A stretch of DNA of 64,000 nucleotides from Oscillospiraceae bacterium (GTDB taxonomy: Bacteria > Bacillota > Clostridia > Oscillospirales > Acutalibacteraceae), in the NCBI GenBank assembly GCA_902792985.1, contig CADBBT010000003.1, forward strand, positions 1-64,000, in the 5' to 3' direction. The translations under genes were made by a program, and so were the position numbers. Shown piece by piece: positions 1-8,841 of the stretch (positions are counted from its first letter, which is position 1; each line of letters starts with the position of its first letter). The notes under the pieces are model-generated. The model was not told where the DNA came from. It made no database searches and was given only the letters and a program-made list of their open reading frames with translations.

Positions 1-1
1 T

Positions 2-172
2 ATCAATTCTCTTTATTCTCCTATTACGAACGGATTCACCGAAGGATGCAACAACAAAATCAAAGTCCTCAAAAGAAATGCTTACGGTTACAAAAATTTC
101 CAACGCTTTAGAAACCGTATTTTACATATTTTCTCCCATCAAAAACTTCTTAAAAATCAAGCAGCCGCTTGA
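2..172 (+). CDS. ISL3-family transposase, C-terminal fragment
   Basis: Frame 2 is open from the window edge and encodes 56 residues before TGA at 170-172. It contains NGFTEGCNNKIKVLKRNAYG followed by a YKNFQRFRNRI-type stretch. This is the conserved C-terminal block of DDE transposases of the ISL3 family (EG.NNKIK..KR..YGY.NF..FR.RI). No start is visible because the gene begins before base 1. The catalytic DDE residues lie mostly outside the window, so whether the element is intact cannot be judged. The sequence is AT-richer than the host genes that follow, as expected for an insertion sequence. Confidence 0.8.
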   Translation: MNSLYSPITNGFTEGCNNKIKVLKRNAYGYKNFQRFRNRILHIFSHQKLLKNQAAA

Positions 173-185
173 TTGCAGCTGCTTG
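158..185. repeat. Inverted repeat at transposase stop
   Basis: CAAGCAGC (158-165) and GCTGCTTG (178-185) are perfect inverted repeats around a 12-nt loop, spanning the transposase stop codon. It may act as a weak terminator or be a subterminal IS repeat. Confidence 0.4.
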
Positions 186-241
186 GTCTGATAATTCTGT
201 TTTTCGTTTTGCCCCAACTATTGACAAAGAGCCCTTTTGTT

Positions 242-991
242 TTACTCTGCCGGAGTCGGGGTGTCGGGTGCGGGTGCATCGGCTGCTTCGGCTTTCTTTT
301 TCGGCGCCTTGACCACGGTGCGCTTCGGGTTTTTGCGGTGGTAGGTCTTGCTCACACGGATCGGGTTCTTGATCAGGAAGTTTGCGAAGATCGTCCAGAT
401 GATGATGATCAGGAACATGCCGAACAGCGCATAAAAGCCGGCGGAAAGCGTTGCGCTGGTCACGGTGATGATCGCCGTGGCGAGCGTTGCAAGCACATTT
501 TCACTCATCAGCGACACCAGACGGGACAGGCTCACGTCGCCGTTGATGATCTTTGCAAACGCGTCGTTGCTGATGATGATCGCCACAAAGCAAAGCACCA
601 GTCCGCCCGCGCAGATCGGGATCACGAGGTTGCGGCGCTTTTTGTTGTTTGCCAGCGCGCCGAACACGCCGACGGCAAGCATCACAAGTAAAATGAGCAC
701 AAAGACCACGGAGAACGCGATCAGATCGGGAATGATCGCGCCGGCCGCCTCCTGAAACGTGGTGTCCGCGTCCGGGTTCCCCGGGCCGGAAATGAGCATT
801 TTGATCAGCTCGAACGCTGAAAACTCAAATTTTGTGTCCAGTGAATTGACAAGCTGCGTCACAGCGCCGATCAGCTTATTGATCGATTCATCCGTGCTGC
901 CGACAACAAAGGTAAACAGCTTGAGAAACAGTCCCATCACCACAGCGCCGACCGCAAGGATCGGGGTGGTGATTCGATATGCGAGTTTCAT
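242..991 (-). CDS. Polytopic membrane protein of unknown function
   Basis: The product has 249 residues. Hydrophobic segments lie near residues 8-30, 85-110, 122-140 and 170-205 (the last probably two helices), so it is an integral membrane protein. The C-terminus is a basic Lys/Arg stretch ending in a short Ala/Pro/Thr/Glu tail, probably cytoplasmic. I recognise no catalytic motif and no family. It follows glnS by 16 bp on the same strand and is likely the last gene of the gltX-glnS transcript. The ISL3 element ends only about 9 bp beyond its stop codon, so any native terminator has been displaced. Confidence 0.75.
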   Translation of the reverse strand: MKLAYRITTPILAVGAVVMGLFLKLFTFVVGSTDESINKLIGAVTQLVNSLDTKFEFSAFELIKMLISGPGNPDADTTFQEAAGAIIPDLIAFSVVFVLILLVMLAVGVFGALANNKKRRNLVIPICAGGLVLCFVAIIISNDAFAKIINGDVSLSRLVSLMSENVLATLATAIITVTSATLSAGFYALFGMFLIIIIWTIFANFLIKNPIRVSKTYHRKNPKRTVVKAPKKKAEAADAPAPDTPTPAE

Positions 992-1007
992 ACGATCACC
1001 CTTTCTA

Positions 1008-2657
1008 TTATTTCCATGAGGAGTTGAGCTGCACCGTGCGGTTAAAGATCAGCGCGTCGTCCGTGCTGGAGATGTCCACACAGAAATAGCCCTGACGCAT
1101 AAACTGGAAGGTGTCGCCCGGTTTTAAACCGGACACGCCGCTTTCCAGCCGGCAGCCGGTCAGCACGGTCAGCGAATCCGGATTCAGATTGTCCTTGAAC
1201 GAACCGCTGCTTTCATCGGACGGGTTTTCCTTGTTGAACAGCCGGTCATACAGCCGCGCTTCAAAGGGAACGCTGTCCTTTTCGCTGACCCAGTGCAGCG
1301 TGCCTCTGACTTTGCGGCCGTCGGGCGAATTGCCGCCCTTGCTCGCCGGATCGTAGGTGCAGTGCACTGCGGTGACTTCGCCGTTTTCGTCCGTATCGTA
1401 GCCGACGCATTTGACAAAATACGCGCCGCGCAGACGGACCTCGTTGCCGGGGAAGAGACGGAAGTATTTTTTCGGCGGTTCGATCATGAAGTCCTCTTTT
1501 TCAACATAGATCACCTTGGAAAACTTCGTGATGCGCGTGCCGAGCTCCGGCTTGTCCTGATGCACGGGCAGCTCGATGTCTTCCGTCAGATCGTCCGGGA
1601 AGTTATCGATGATGACCTTCAGCGGACGCAGCACCGCCATACAGCGCGGCGCGTTCTGGTTCAAATTGTCGCGCACGCAGGCCTCAAGCAGACCGAAGTC
1701 CACCACGGAATACGCCTTGGACACGCCGACGCGATTGATAAAATCGCGGATCGCCGCTGCCGGATATCCGCGGCGGCGCATGCCGCAGATCGTTGCCATG
1801 CGCGGATCGTTCCAGCCGTCCACGATGCCCTCTTTCACAAGCTGCAGGCACTTGCGCTTGCTCGTCAGGCAGTAGTTCAGGTTCAGCCGCGCAAATTCAA
1901 TTTGACGCGGCGGCTGCGGCAGGGAAAGCGCACGCAAAAACCAATCATACAGCGGGCGGTGGTTTTCAAATTCCAGCGAGCACAGCGAGTGCGTCACGCC
2001 CTCTTTGAAATCGGACAGCGGGTGCGCAAAGTCATACAGCGGATAGACGCACCATTTGTCGCCGGTCTGGTGATGGGTGATGTGCGCGATGCGATAGATC
2101 ACAGGGTCGCGCATGTTGAGGTTCGGCGAGCTCATGTCGATCTTTGCGCGCAGAACGCGGGCGCCGTCGGGAAATTCGCCGTTTGTCATACGGCGGAACA
2201 AATCGAGGTTTTCTTCGATCGTACGGTCGCGATAGGGGCTTTCCTTGCCCGGTTCGGTCAGCGTGCCGCGCGCGGCGCGGATCTCGTCGGCTGTGGAATC
2301 GTCCACATAAGCCTTGCCGAGCTCAATCAGCCTGATCGCGCAGTCATGAATGAAATCGAAGTAGCTCGACGCATAATAGACGTCGTTCCACTGATAGCCC
2401 AACCACTGGATGTCCTCCTTGATCGCGTCCACATACTCCATATCCTCCTTGGAGGGGTTCGTGTCATCCAGACGCAGGTTGCACACGCCGCCGTATTTCT
2501 TTGCGGTCGTAAAGTTGATCTGGATCGCCTTGGCGTGGCCGATGTGGAGATAGCCGTTCGGTTCGGGCGGAAACCGGGTCTGCACATGGTCGTAAACGCC
2601 GTTTGCAAGATCCTCGTCGATAAAATCATGAATGAAATTGGAGATCTGTTCTTCCAT
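1008..2657 (-). CDS. glnS: Glutaminyl-tRNA synthetase
   Basis: Charges tRNA-Gln with glutamine in the cytoplasm (class I synthetase). The protein is 549 residues, close to the usual bacterial length of about 550. The HIGH box is PPEPNGYLHIGHAK at residues 30-43, preceded by the N-terminal helix and followed by LRLDDTNP, the tRNA/ATP-site motif of GlnRS and GluRS. The KMSKS-equivalent loop is LTSKRK near residue 265. The C-terminal half is the two-barrel anticodon-binding region. It lies 16 bp after gltX in the same operon. Many Firmicutes lack GlnRS and make Gln-tRNA by amidation, so this is a lineage-informative gene. Start ATG preceded by a GGAAG-type ribosome site. Confidence 0.95.
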   Translation of the reverse strand: MEEQISNFIHDFIDEDLANGVYDHVQTRFPPEPNGYLHIGHAKAIQINFTTAKKYGGVCNLRLDDTNPSKEDMEYVDAIKEDIQWLGYQWNDVYYASSYFDFIHDCAIRLIELGKAYVDDSTADEIRAARGTLTEPGKESPYRDRTIEENLDLFRRMTNGEFPDGARVLRAKIDMSSPNLNMRDPVIYRIAHITHHQTGDKWCVYPLYDFAHPLSDFKEGVTHSLCSLEFENHRPLYDWFLRALSLPQPPRQIEFARLNLNYCLTSKRKCLQLVKEGIVDGWNDPRMATICGMRRRGYPAAAIRDFINRVGVSKAYSVVDFGLLEACVRDNLNQNAPRCMAVLRPLKVIIDNFPDDLTEDIELPVHQDKPELGTRITKFSKVIYVEKEDFMIEPPKKYFRLFPGNEVRLRGAYFVKCVGYDTDENGEVTAVHCTYDPASKGGNSPDGRKVRGTLHWVSEKDSVPFEARLYDRLFNKENPSDESSGSFKDNLNPDSLTVLTGCRLESGVSGLKPGDTFQFMRQGYFCVDISSTDDALIFNRTVQLNSSWK

Positions 2658-2673
2658 AGTGCTTCCTTTCTGC

Positions 2674-4338
2674 TCAGCTTTCCAACGCTTTCATCGCTGC
2701 GCTCAGGCGCGCGCGGACGGTGTCTTCGCCGAGAATTTGTAAAATCGAGTAAAGGTCGGGCGTGTTGCGTCTGCCCGTGATCGCCACACGGATAACAGTC
2801 GAAACATCGCCGACATGACCCTTGAACGCGTCGGGGTTTTTCTTGTATTCCTTGACGTTCGGTGTGTAGCCCAAAGGCTCACACAACGCCTTGATGCGCG
2901 CGAACCAGCCGTCCTTGTCGTCGTTCTGATCATAGGCTGTAAAATACGCCTTCAAAATCTCGGCGCAGTCCGCTTTGCTCAGATTCTCCGGCAGGTCGGA
3001 CAGATCATTTTCATACAGCGAATCATAGAAATACGCCACATAATCACGCACCTCGTTCCATTTGCCGATGTCCTTGCGCGGCTTTGCCGTTCCGCGGTCA
3101 ATCGAAAAGATCGCTTTGGCGAACGTCTCGTCCGCACCGAGCAGTGCGGCGAGTTCCGCGTCGTAATCCTTTGCCCACGCGAGCGTGTCGGCCAGCACTT
3201 TTTCAGCGGTGAAGCGGGAGATGACGTTTTTGCTCACATCGGTCAGCTTGGTCAGATCGAACAGCGCGCCGGAAACGCTCATTTTTTTGAGGTTGAACGG
3301 GAAGGCGCTCTGCGGTGCGTCGGGGTTGGCGCGGCGCCAGTCCTCAAAGTTGGAGTTCGCCAGCGTCAGCAAATATTCGAGCACGCTCTCCTTCGGGTAG
3401 CCCTGCTCGGCGTAATAGGTCACAGCCGCTTCGGGATCCTTGCGCTTGGAAAGCTTGCGCTTGCCGCCGTTTTCCTCTTTCATCACGGGAGAGATGTGCG
3501 CGTATTTCGGCACACGGAAGCCGCAGACTTTGAAAAGCTGGATGTGCAGCGGCACCGAGGAGATCCATTCGTCGCCGCGGATAACGTGCGTCGTGCGCAT
3601 GAAATGGTCGTCCACCGCGTGCGCAAAGTGATAGGTCGGGATGCCGTCGGTTTTCAGCAGCACAACGTCCTGGATATTTTCGGGCATCTCGATCTTGCCC
3701 TTGATGAGATCGTCAAAGCTGATGCGCTTGTCCTCGCTGCCCGGGGAGCGCAGCCGCAGTGTGTAGGGTTTTCCTACTTCCAGCAGCGCCTTCTGCGTTT
3801 CAAACGACGCGTCGCGGTATTTTGCCCATTTGCCGAAGATGCCTTTGATGGGCGTGCCCTCTGCCTCCTGCGCTTCGCGGATGGCGGTCAGCTCCTCCTC
3901 GGTGTAAAAGCACGGATAGGCAAGACCCTGCTCCACCAGCCGCTTCGCCACGGTGTGATAGATCTCAGCACGGTGGCTCTGGGTGTAGGGACCGTAGTCG
4001 CCGGTCTCTTTTTCAAAGCCGATCACGCCCTCGTCGATGTCGATACCGAAGGCGGACAGACCTTTGATGATCTCGGACACGCCGTCGGTGATCTCGCGCT
4101 TTTTGTCGGTATCTTCAATGCGCAGCAGGAACACACCGCCGGTCGTTGCGGCGTTGAGCTTGGAGATCAGCGCGGAAAACAGACCGCCGATGTGCAAAAA
4201 GCCGGTCGGCGACGGCGCAAAGCGCGTCACACGCGCGCCCTCTTTTAAACTGCGGGCGGGAAAACGCGCCTCCAGGTCCTCCACGGTCTGTGTGACCTCC
4301 GGAAAGAGCAGCGCTGCGAGTTGTTCAAATTCGGTCAA
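2674..4338 (-). CDS. gltX: Glutamyl-tRNA synthetase
   Basis: Charges tRNA-Glu with glutamate. The HIGH box is FAPSPTGFLHIGG near residues 40-52 and the KMSKS loop is KRKLSKRKDPEA near residue 300. Length is about 554 residues, on the long side for a bacterial GluRS. I place the start at TTG 4338: the ribosome site GAGGTGATC (complementary to the 16S 3' end well beyond the core) ends at 4342, four bases upstream. An in-frame GTG at 4347 lies inside that ribosome site and is the poorer choice. First gene of the gltX-glnS-membrane protein operon, behind a good sigma-A promoter at 4368-4396. Confidence 0.93.
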   Translation of the reverse strand: MTEFEQLAALLFPEVTQTVEDLEARFPARSLKEGARVTRFAPSPTGFLHIGGLFSALISKLNAATTGGVFLLRIEDTDKKREITDGVSEIIKGLSAFGIDIDEGVIGFEKETGDYGPYTQSHRAEIYHTVAKRLVEQGLAYPCFYTEEELTAIREAQEAEGTPIKGIFGKWAKYRDASFETQKALLEVGKPYTLRLRSPGSEDKRISFDDLIKGKIEMPENIQDVVLLKTDGIPTYHFAHAVDDHFMRTTHVIRGDEWISSVPLHIQLFKVCGFRVPKYAHISPVMKEENGGKRKLSKRKDPEAAVTYYAEQGYPKESVLEYLLTLANSNFEDWRRANPDAPQSAFPFNLKKMSVSGALFDLTKLTDVSKNVISRFTAEKVLADTLAWAKDYDAELAALLGADETFAKAIFSIDRGTAKPRKDIGKWNEVRDYVAYFYDSLYENDLSDLPENLSKADCAEILKAYFTAYDQNDDKDGWFARIKALCEPLGYTPNVKEYKKNPDAFKGHVGDVSTVIRVAITGRRNTPDLYSILQILGEDTVRARLSAAMKALES

Positions 4339-4367
4339 AGGGATCACCTCAAAACAATATTCATATT

Positions 4368-4396
4368 ATTATACAACACGAAAACGCAAAAAGCAA
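4368..4396 (-). promoter_or_regulatory. Sigma-A promoter of gltX operon
   Basis: On the minus strand, TTGCTT (4391-4396) is followed after 17 bp by TATAAT (4368-4373). It lies about 30 bp upstream of the gltX start. Confidence 0.75.
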
Positions 4397-4473
4397 GATT
4401 TTTCTATGGGTTCAAAACATTTCCTTGCGAAGAAAACCGCCGCTTCAAAGCAAGCGAGACCCCGCAAGCAAAA

Positions 4474-4517
4474 GAAAAGCGCCTTCTTTTCAGAGCAAAC
4501 TGAAAAAAGCGCTTTTC
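4474..4517 (-). terminator. Intrinsic terminator after the glutaminase-like gene
   Basis: On the minus strand, AAAAGCGC pairs with GCGCTTTT around an inner stem (CTGAAAA/TTTTCAG), followed by CTTTTGC. A second hairpin (CCGGCAC...GTGCCGG, about 4539-4573) lies between it and the gene end. The rest of 4348-4652 holds only these and the gltX promoter. Confidence 0.6.
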
Positions 4518-4652
4518 CATATCCCTGCAACCGACAAAACCGGCACCTGAACCCGGAGCGGATCCTGTGCCGGCATATTTGCAGATATTCTTCATGCTCC
4601 GACAGACGAAACAAAAATCTTTCTTCCGAACAACGGGATTGTCAACGGTTGA

Positions 4653-6560
4653 TTACGGTTCCTTGCGGAACCGGCAAATCCCGCTTTCCTTGAGCACCTG
4701 CATGAACAGCCCGCCCTGCACGGTCCGATTCTGAAAACCGATCTTTTTTCCCGTTTCGGTGTCGTACCAGTCGGTCAGCGGCACGCGCGATTCGCTTTCG
4801 TGATAGGCGGTCCACAGCGTGTCGACCAGCGCAGAAAAGTCCTGCGGCGTTTTCATCATCGCCGCCGTCCACAGCAGCCAGTCGGATTTTGTATAGGTCG
4901 CGCGGTTGTCCAGCGGCAAACCGTAGCGGTTCAAATGTTTTTCAAGGTGCGTTTGCAATTCGCGTTCGAACGCGTCGGGCGGGAAGATGCCCGTTTCAAA
5001 CACGAAATTCCAGACGGCGTTGTATTTCATCGACCATGTGCCGGGACGGTCGAACGCCAGACGGAAGACCGTTTCGTCGTCGTGCGCGTTCTGCAGCCAG
5101 GCAGCGGCCATTGCACGCGCCTTTTCAAAATAAGCGTCCGCCTTGTTTGCATCACCGCCAAGCGCAAGCAAAATGCCGAACGCCGCAACGCCCATGATCG
5201 CTTTCAGCGCAAGGTTGCAGTTGTGTGCCAGATGCCCCGCAAAATCGTCGGTGCAAAGCTGATTCTTCGGGTCAAGCCCGTATTCCAGCAGATACACCAC
5301 CCACTGCTCGAGCAGCGTCCAGTGCGCCTTTGCAAACGAAATGTCGCCCGATGCGAGCGCGGCGGCGGCAAGCATGATCAGCATATTGCCGCATTCCTCC
5401 ACCGGCATCTGGTTTTCTTCGTTCGTGCCTTCGCTGTAGACCTGTCCGTTCACAAGCGGATACTGTCCGGCGTCGTGCGGCGCAAAGGAAAACGGCCAGC
5501 CGTCTCCTTCGGCAAAGCGGAAGATCGGCCGCAGCATGCCGAGTACCAGTTCGGGGTTATACAGCAGATACAGCGGCACGGACGGATAGCTCACATCCAC
5601 CGTGGCGGCGCAGCCGTTGGAAAAGCACTCCTTGGAGATGAACAGTACCTCGCCGTTTTCGTCCACCGCAAGCTTGTGCGCGGCAAAGGACTGGCGGAAC
5701 GCGAGCGAAAGCAGCTCATAGTAGCGGTCGTTGTCTGTCTTTGCGCGCAGGTCCTTCGCAAGCAGACCGCAGCGCGCTTTCACATCCGGATAATCGGCAA
5801 ACGCCTCCTGCAGCGCGGTGAAGATCGTTTTTCCGTCGCGGTTCCAGTAGGACGGCAGGTTTTCGCCGAAGTACTGGATGGAGCGCACATCGTCATAGGC
5901 AAAGGCGATCAGCGCCGTATCTCCTTCCACAGTCAGCTGCAGCGTGTGCGCAGCGTTGCCGTTTTCGCCGACGGAAGAAAGCACATTTGCCGCAGCGCAC
6001 GGCGCATTTGTTGCAAGAAACGCTGTGCCCCAGTCGATGCGCAGATCGTCACCGCTGCGGTTCAGCACATTTTGCACGCACGAGCGCACGCTTGCACCGG
6101 TCAGCGCGGGCAGAGCCAGCGGCGCGGTCTCTGTGGGATACTGAAACTTTTCGTTCAGACACACGCTGTCGTCCATCGTGAGCACAAAACCAATGTCGTG
6201 CGGCGCGCCGTCTTTGCTTGTTGCGCAAAGCTCCAAAAAGGAGACCGGACGCGAGGCGATGTCGAGATCGTTTGGCAGCAGCGGCGACGTGAACGCCGCC
6301 GAAAGGCAGACCGACTCGTTTTCAAAGGTATATGCGCTGGTGCAGGCCGAGATCTCAAGGCCGGTCTGTGTCAGCGCCGGCGCATCTCCCCTGCCCATGA
6401 AGCGAAACGCTTTTCCGTCCACCAAAACCGTGCCGGTCAGCTTTTGCGGCTTCCCGGTCCAATGGACCGTATCCGAGTCGGTCAGCTTGTCGCTGCCGCT
6501 CCAGATGCTGAAATAGGGGTCGACCGTGATCAGCGGAACGCTGGGTGCACGCAGTTTCAT
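4653..6560 (-). CDS. Glutaminase A-like (DUF4964/5127/4965/1793) protein
   Basis: The 635-residue product resembles the fungal and bacterial glutaminase A family (GtaA), whose members contain DUF4964, DUF5127, DUF4965 and DUF1793 in order. The family hallmark near the N-terminus is visible: APSVPLITVDPYFSIWSGSD, then VHWTGKPQ. The C-terminal half is an alpha/alpha-barrel-like run with GNMLIMLAAAA and KYNAVWNFVF. Fungal members are secreted glutaminases, but this one has no signal peptide, so it would act in the cytoplasm. Its start overlaps the acyl-CoA synthetase stop by 4 bp (ATGA), so the two are translationally coupled. Substrate is not established from sequence. Confidence 0.8.
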   Translation of the reverse strand: MKLRAPSVPLITVDPYFSIWSGSDKLTDSDTVHWTGKPQKLTGTVLVDGKAFRFMGRGDAPALTQTGLEISACTSAYTFENESVCLSAAFTSPLLPNDLDIASRPVSFLELCATSKDGAPHDIGFVLTMDDSVCLNEKFQYPTETAPLALPALTGASVRSCVQNVLNRSGDDLRIDWGTAFLATNAPCAAANVLSSVGENGNAAHTLQLTVEGDTALIAFAYDDVRSIQYFGENLPSYWNRDGKTIFTALQEAFADYPDVKARCGLLAKDLRAKTDNDRYYELLSLAFRQSFAAHKLAVDENGEVLFISKECFSNGCAATVDVSYPSVPLYLLYNPELVLGMLRPIFRFAEGDGWPFSFAPHDAGQYPLVNGQVYSEGTNEENQMPVEECGNMLIMLAAAALASGDISFAKAHWTLLEQWVVYLLEYGLDPKNQLCTDDFAGHLAHNCNLALKAIMGVAAFGILLALGGDANKADAYFEKARAMAAAWLQNAHDDETVFRLAFDRPGTWSMKYNAVWNFVFETGIFPPDAFERELQTHLEKHLNRYGLPLDNRATYTKSDWLLWTAAMMKTPQDFSALVDTLWTAYHESESRVPLTDWYDTETGKKIGFQNRTVQGGLFMQVLKESGICRFRKEP

Positions 6561-8257
6561 TTTGTTTCTCCCTTTCCGAACGCGTCCTCGTCCGTTTTGC
6601 GGATCTGTGCACGCTTGATCTTGCCGCCGACCGTCTTCGGCAGCTCGTCCACATATTCGATGATGCGCGGGTATTTATAGGGTGCGGTCATTTTCTTGAC
6701 ATGGCTTTGCAGCTCCTTGGTCAGCTCCGGCGAAGGCGTATAGCCTTTTGCGAGCACGACCGTCGCCTTGACCACCTGGCCGCGGATCGGGTCGGGCGCG
6801 CCTGTAATCGCACATTCCACCACAGCGTCGTGCGCCACAAGTGCGGATTCCACCTCAAACGGGCCGATGCGGTAGCCGGAGCACTTGATCACATCGTCGT
6901 TGCGGCCCACAAAGCGGTAATAGCCGTCGCTGTCTCGCCAAAGCATATCGCCGGTGTTATAGCCGATGCCGCCGAGTTTTTCTTCCGTCAGCTCCGGATT
7001 CTTGTAATAGCCGGTGAACAGGCCGACCGGCGGATGGTGTTTGACATCCATGATCGTCAGCGAACCCTCTTCGCCGTCCTCACAGACGTTGCCGTCGGCA
7101 TCGAGCAGTTGAATGTCAAAGAGCGGATTGGGCTTGCCTGTGGCACCCTGCTTCGGTTCGAACCATTCGCTGCCGAAATTTGCCATCAGCACGGGACCCT
7201 CAGTCTGGCCGAAGCCCTCATAGATCTGGTGGCCGGTCTTTTCCTTCCATTGCTTGACGACCTCCGGGTTCAGCGGCTCGCCGGCCGTTGCGCAGTGATG
7301 CAGACAGGAAAGATCGAATTTGGACAGATCCTCCTGCAGCATGAAGCGATACATCGTCGGCGGCACACAGAAGGTCGTGACCTGATATTTTTCCACCTTT
7401 TCCAACAGATGGTTCGGGTTGAAGCGACCGACCATGTCATAGCAGAAGATCGTTGCGCCGCAAAGCCACTGGCCGTAGATCTTGCCCCAGCCGAACTTTG
7501 CCCAGCCGGAATCGGAAACGCTCATGTGCAGGCGGTTTTCCTCCACATGCTGCCAGTACTTCGCCGTGACGATATGTCCCAGCGGGTGCGCGAAGTTGTG
7601 CTGCACGAGCTTGGGCATCCCGGTCGTGCCGCTGGTGAAGTACACGAGCATCACGTCGTCCCAGCGCGTCGCTTCGTCGCCGGTCGGACGGGGCAGCACA
7701 TCGGAAAATTTTTCCATCTCCTCGTGCAGATCGAGCCAGCCCTCGCGCTTTTCGCCGACAAGGATCTTGTTTTGCAGCGTCGGGATCTCCGGCGCGGAGG
7801 CCTCCACCTGGCTGACAACGAAGGGGTCGTCCACACAGACCATCGCCTTGACCTTTGCCGCGTTGCCGCGGAACACGATGTCTTTTTTGGTGAGCTGCAG
7901 CGTTGCGGGGATGAGGATGACGCCGAGCTTGTGCAGCGCGGTGGCGCAGACCCAGTATTCCCAGCGGCGGCGCAAAATCATCATGACCACGTCGCCTTTT
8001 TTCAGCCCGAGGCTTTTGAAAAAGTTTGCAACCTTGTTGGAAAGGCGCTTGATGTCGGTAAAAGTAAAGGTGTGCTCCTCGTTTTCTTCGTTGACCCAGA
8101 GCAGCGCGCGCTTTTCGGGCTCCGCTTCGGCCCAGGCGTCCACAACGTCATAGCCGAAGTTGAAATTCTCCGGCACGTTGATCTTGAATTTATCGTGGAA
8201 TTCCTCATAGGAGGAAAACTCGATCTGCGGCAGATATTTTTTCAGCAAATAGTCCAA
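6557..8257 (-). CDS. AMP-forming acyl-CoA synthetase
   Basis: ANL-superfamily ligase of 566 residues: acid + ATP + CoA gives acyl-CoA + AMP. The adenylate P-loop motif is YFTSGTTGMPKLV, followed by EGFGQTEGP (motif A5), YNTGDMLWRDSDGYYRFVGR (hinge region) and the C-terminal GGKIKRAQIR with the catalytic Lys. It resembles the acetyl/medium-chain (ACSM-like) branch; chain length cannot be read by eye. It is the middle gene of a three-gene operon, 13 bp after the XRE-cupin regulator and overlapping the glutaminase-like gene by 4 bp. XRE-cupin proteins next to acyl-CoA ligases recur in Clostridia, suggesting control by the cognate acid or acyl-CoA. Confidence 0.9.
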   Translation of the reverse strand: MDYLLKKYLPQIEFSSYEEFHDKFKINVPENFNFGYDVVDAWAEAEPEKRALLWVNEENEEHTFTFTDIKRLSNKVANFFKSLGLKKGDVVMMILRRRWEYWVCATALHKLGVILIPATLQLTKKDIVFRGNAAKVKAMVCVDDPFVVSQVEASAPEIPTLQNKILVGEKREGWLDLHEEMEKFSDVLPRPTGDEATRWDDVMLVYFTSGTTGMPKLVQHNFAHPLGHIVTAKYWQHVEENRLHMSVSDSGWAKFGWGKIYGQWLCGATIFCYDMVGRFNPNHLLEKVEKYQVTTFCVPPTMYRFMLQEDLSKFDLSCLHHCATAGEPLNPEVVKQWKEKTGHQIYEGFGQTEGPVLMANFGSEWFEPKQGATGKPNPLFDIQLLDADGNVCEDGEEGSLTIMDVKHHPPVGLFTGYYKNPELTEEKLGGIGYNTGDMLWRDSDGYYRFVGRNDDVIKCSGYRIGPFEVESALVAHDAVVECAITGAPDPIRGQVVKATVVLAKGYTPSPELTKELQSHVKKMTAPYKYPRIIEYVDELPKTVGGKIKRAQIRKTDEDAFGKGETK

Positions 8258-8270
8258 GGAAAGCCCTCCT

Positions 8271-8819
8271 TTATTCGGCGATCACGGTCAAAAACCGCGC
8301 TTTCACGTCTGAGCCGCAGCGCTGTCCGTGGGGGATGCCGGGGTTGAAATAGATGGAATCGCCCGCGTTCATCTCGAACTCCTTGTCGCCGAGCGTAATG
8401 ATCACCGTGCCCTCAAGCACAAGGTTGAATTCCTGCCCCTTGTGGGTGATGAGCTTTGCCGGGGTGTCGTCCGGTTCAAGCGTAACCAGCAGCGGCTGCA
8501 TGATCTTGTTGCTGTAACGGTAGGCGAGGTCTTCAAAATGATATTCCGGATTGCGGTTGATGCGCTTGCCGCCGCCGCGCCGGATCAGATGATAGGTGTT
8601 CAGCAACGCGGCCTTCCCGGTGACGATTTCGGTAAAATCCACCTTGAATTTCTGCGCGATCTCATAGATCACGCTGATGGGCACATCCTTGCCGTTTTCT
8701 TCATAGGAAGCATAGACCTCCGGACTGAGATTCAGCTCCGCAGCAAGATCTTCAATGCTGTAATCGCTGACTTCCCGCAATTCGCGCAGACGCGCACCGA
8801 TTTCCTGATAATTATCCAT
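8271..8819 (-). CDS. XRE-family regulator with C-terminal cupin domain
   Basis: The 182-residue protein has an N-terminal helix-turn-helix (about residues 8-60, with LREVSDYSIEDLAAELNLS and VYASYEENGK) and a C-terminal cupin (about 110-180, with HKGQEFNLVLEGTV and GDSIYFNPGIPHG). Such proteins usually sense a small ligand in the cupin barrel and repress or activate the adjacent operon. I chose ATG 8819 because AAAGGAG sits 7 nt upstream; a TTG two codons earlier is too close to it. It starts the operon with the acyl-CoA synthetase and the glutaminase-like gene. A perfect palindrome just upstream (8842-8857) is a candidate operator. Confidence 0.9.
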   Translation of the reverse strand: MDNYQEIGARLRELREVSDYSIEDLAAELNLSPEVYASYEENGKDVPISVIYEIAQKFKVDFTEIVTGKAALLNTYHLIRRGGGKRINRNPEYHFEDLAYRYSNKIMQPLLVTLEPDDTPAKLITHKGQEFNLVLEGTVIITLGDKEFEMNAGDSIYFNPGIPHGQRCGSDVKARFLTVIAE

Positions 8820-8841
8820 GGTCAAACTCCTTTGCAGGTCC

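Larger units (their letters stand above)
1..233 (+). mobile_element. Right end of an ISL3-family insertion sequence (truncated by window edge)
   Basis: A transposase C-terminus reads in to the stop at 172. About 60 bp further on, positions 211-233 read in reverse as GGGCTCTTTGTCAATAGTTG, which resembles ISL3-family terminal inverted repeats (GGCTCTTTGTC type). The element therefore seems to end at 232 or 233. The family usually duplicates 8 bp of target, so 233-240 or 234-241 would be one copy; the other copy lies outside the window. The end sits about 9 bp from the stop codon of the next, convergent gene. Confidence 0.75.

Noticed and set aside
1293..2780. Long plus-strand open frame opposite glnS
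   Set aside because: Antisense to a certain tRNA synthetase; His/Arg/Val-rich shadow typical of GC-rich third codon positions. Similar shadows at 2815-4248, 4800-6680, 6545-8347 and 37855-39801 were dropped for the same reason.
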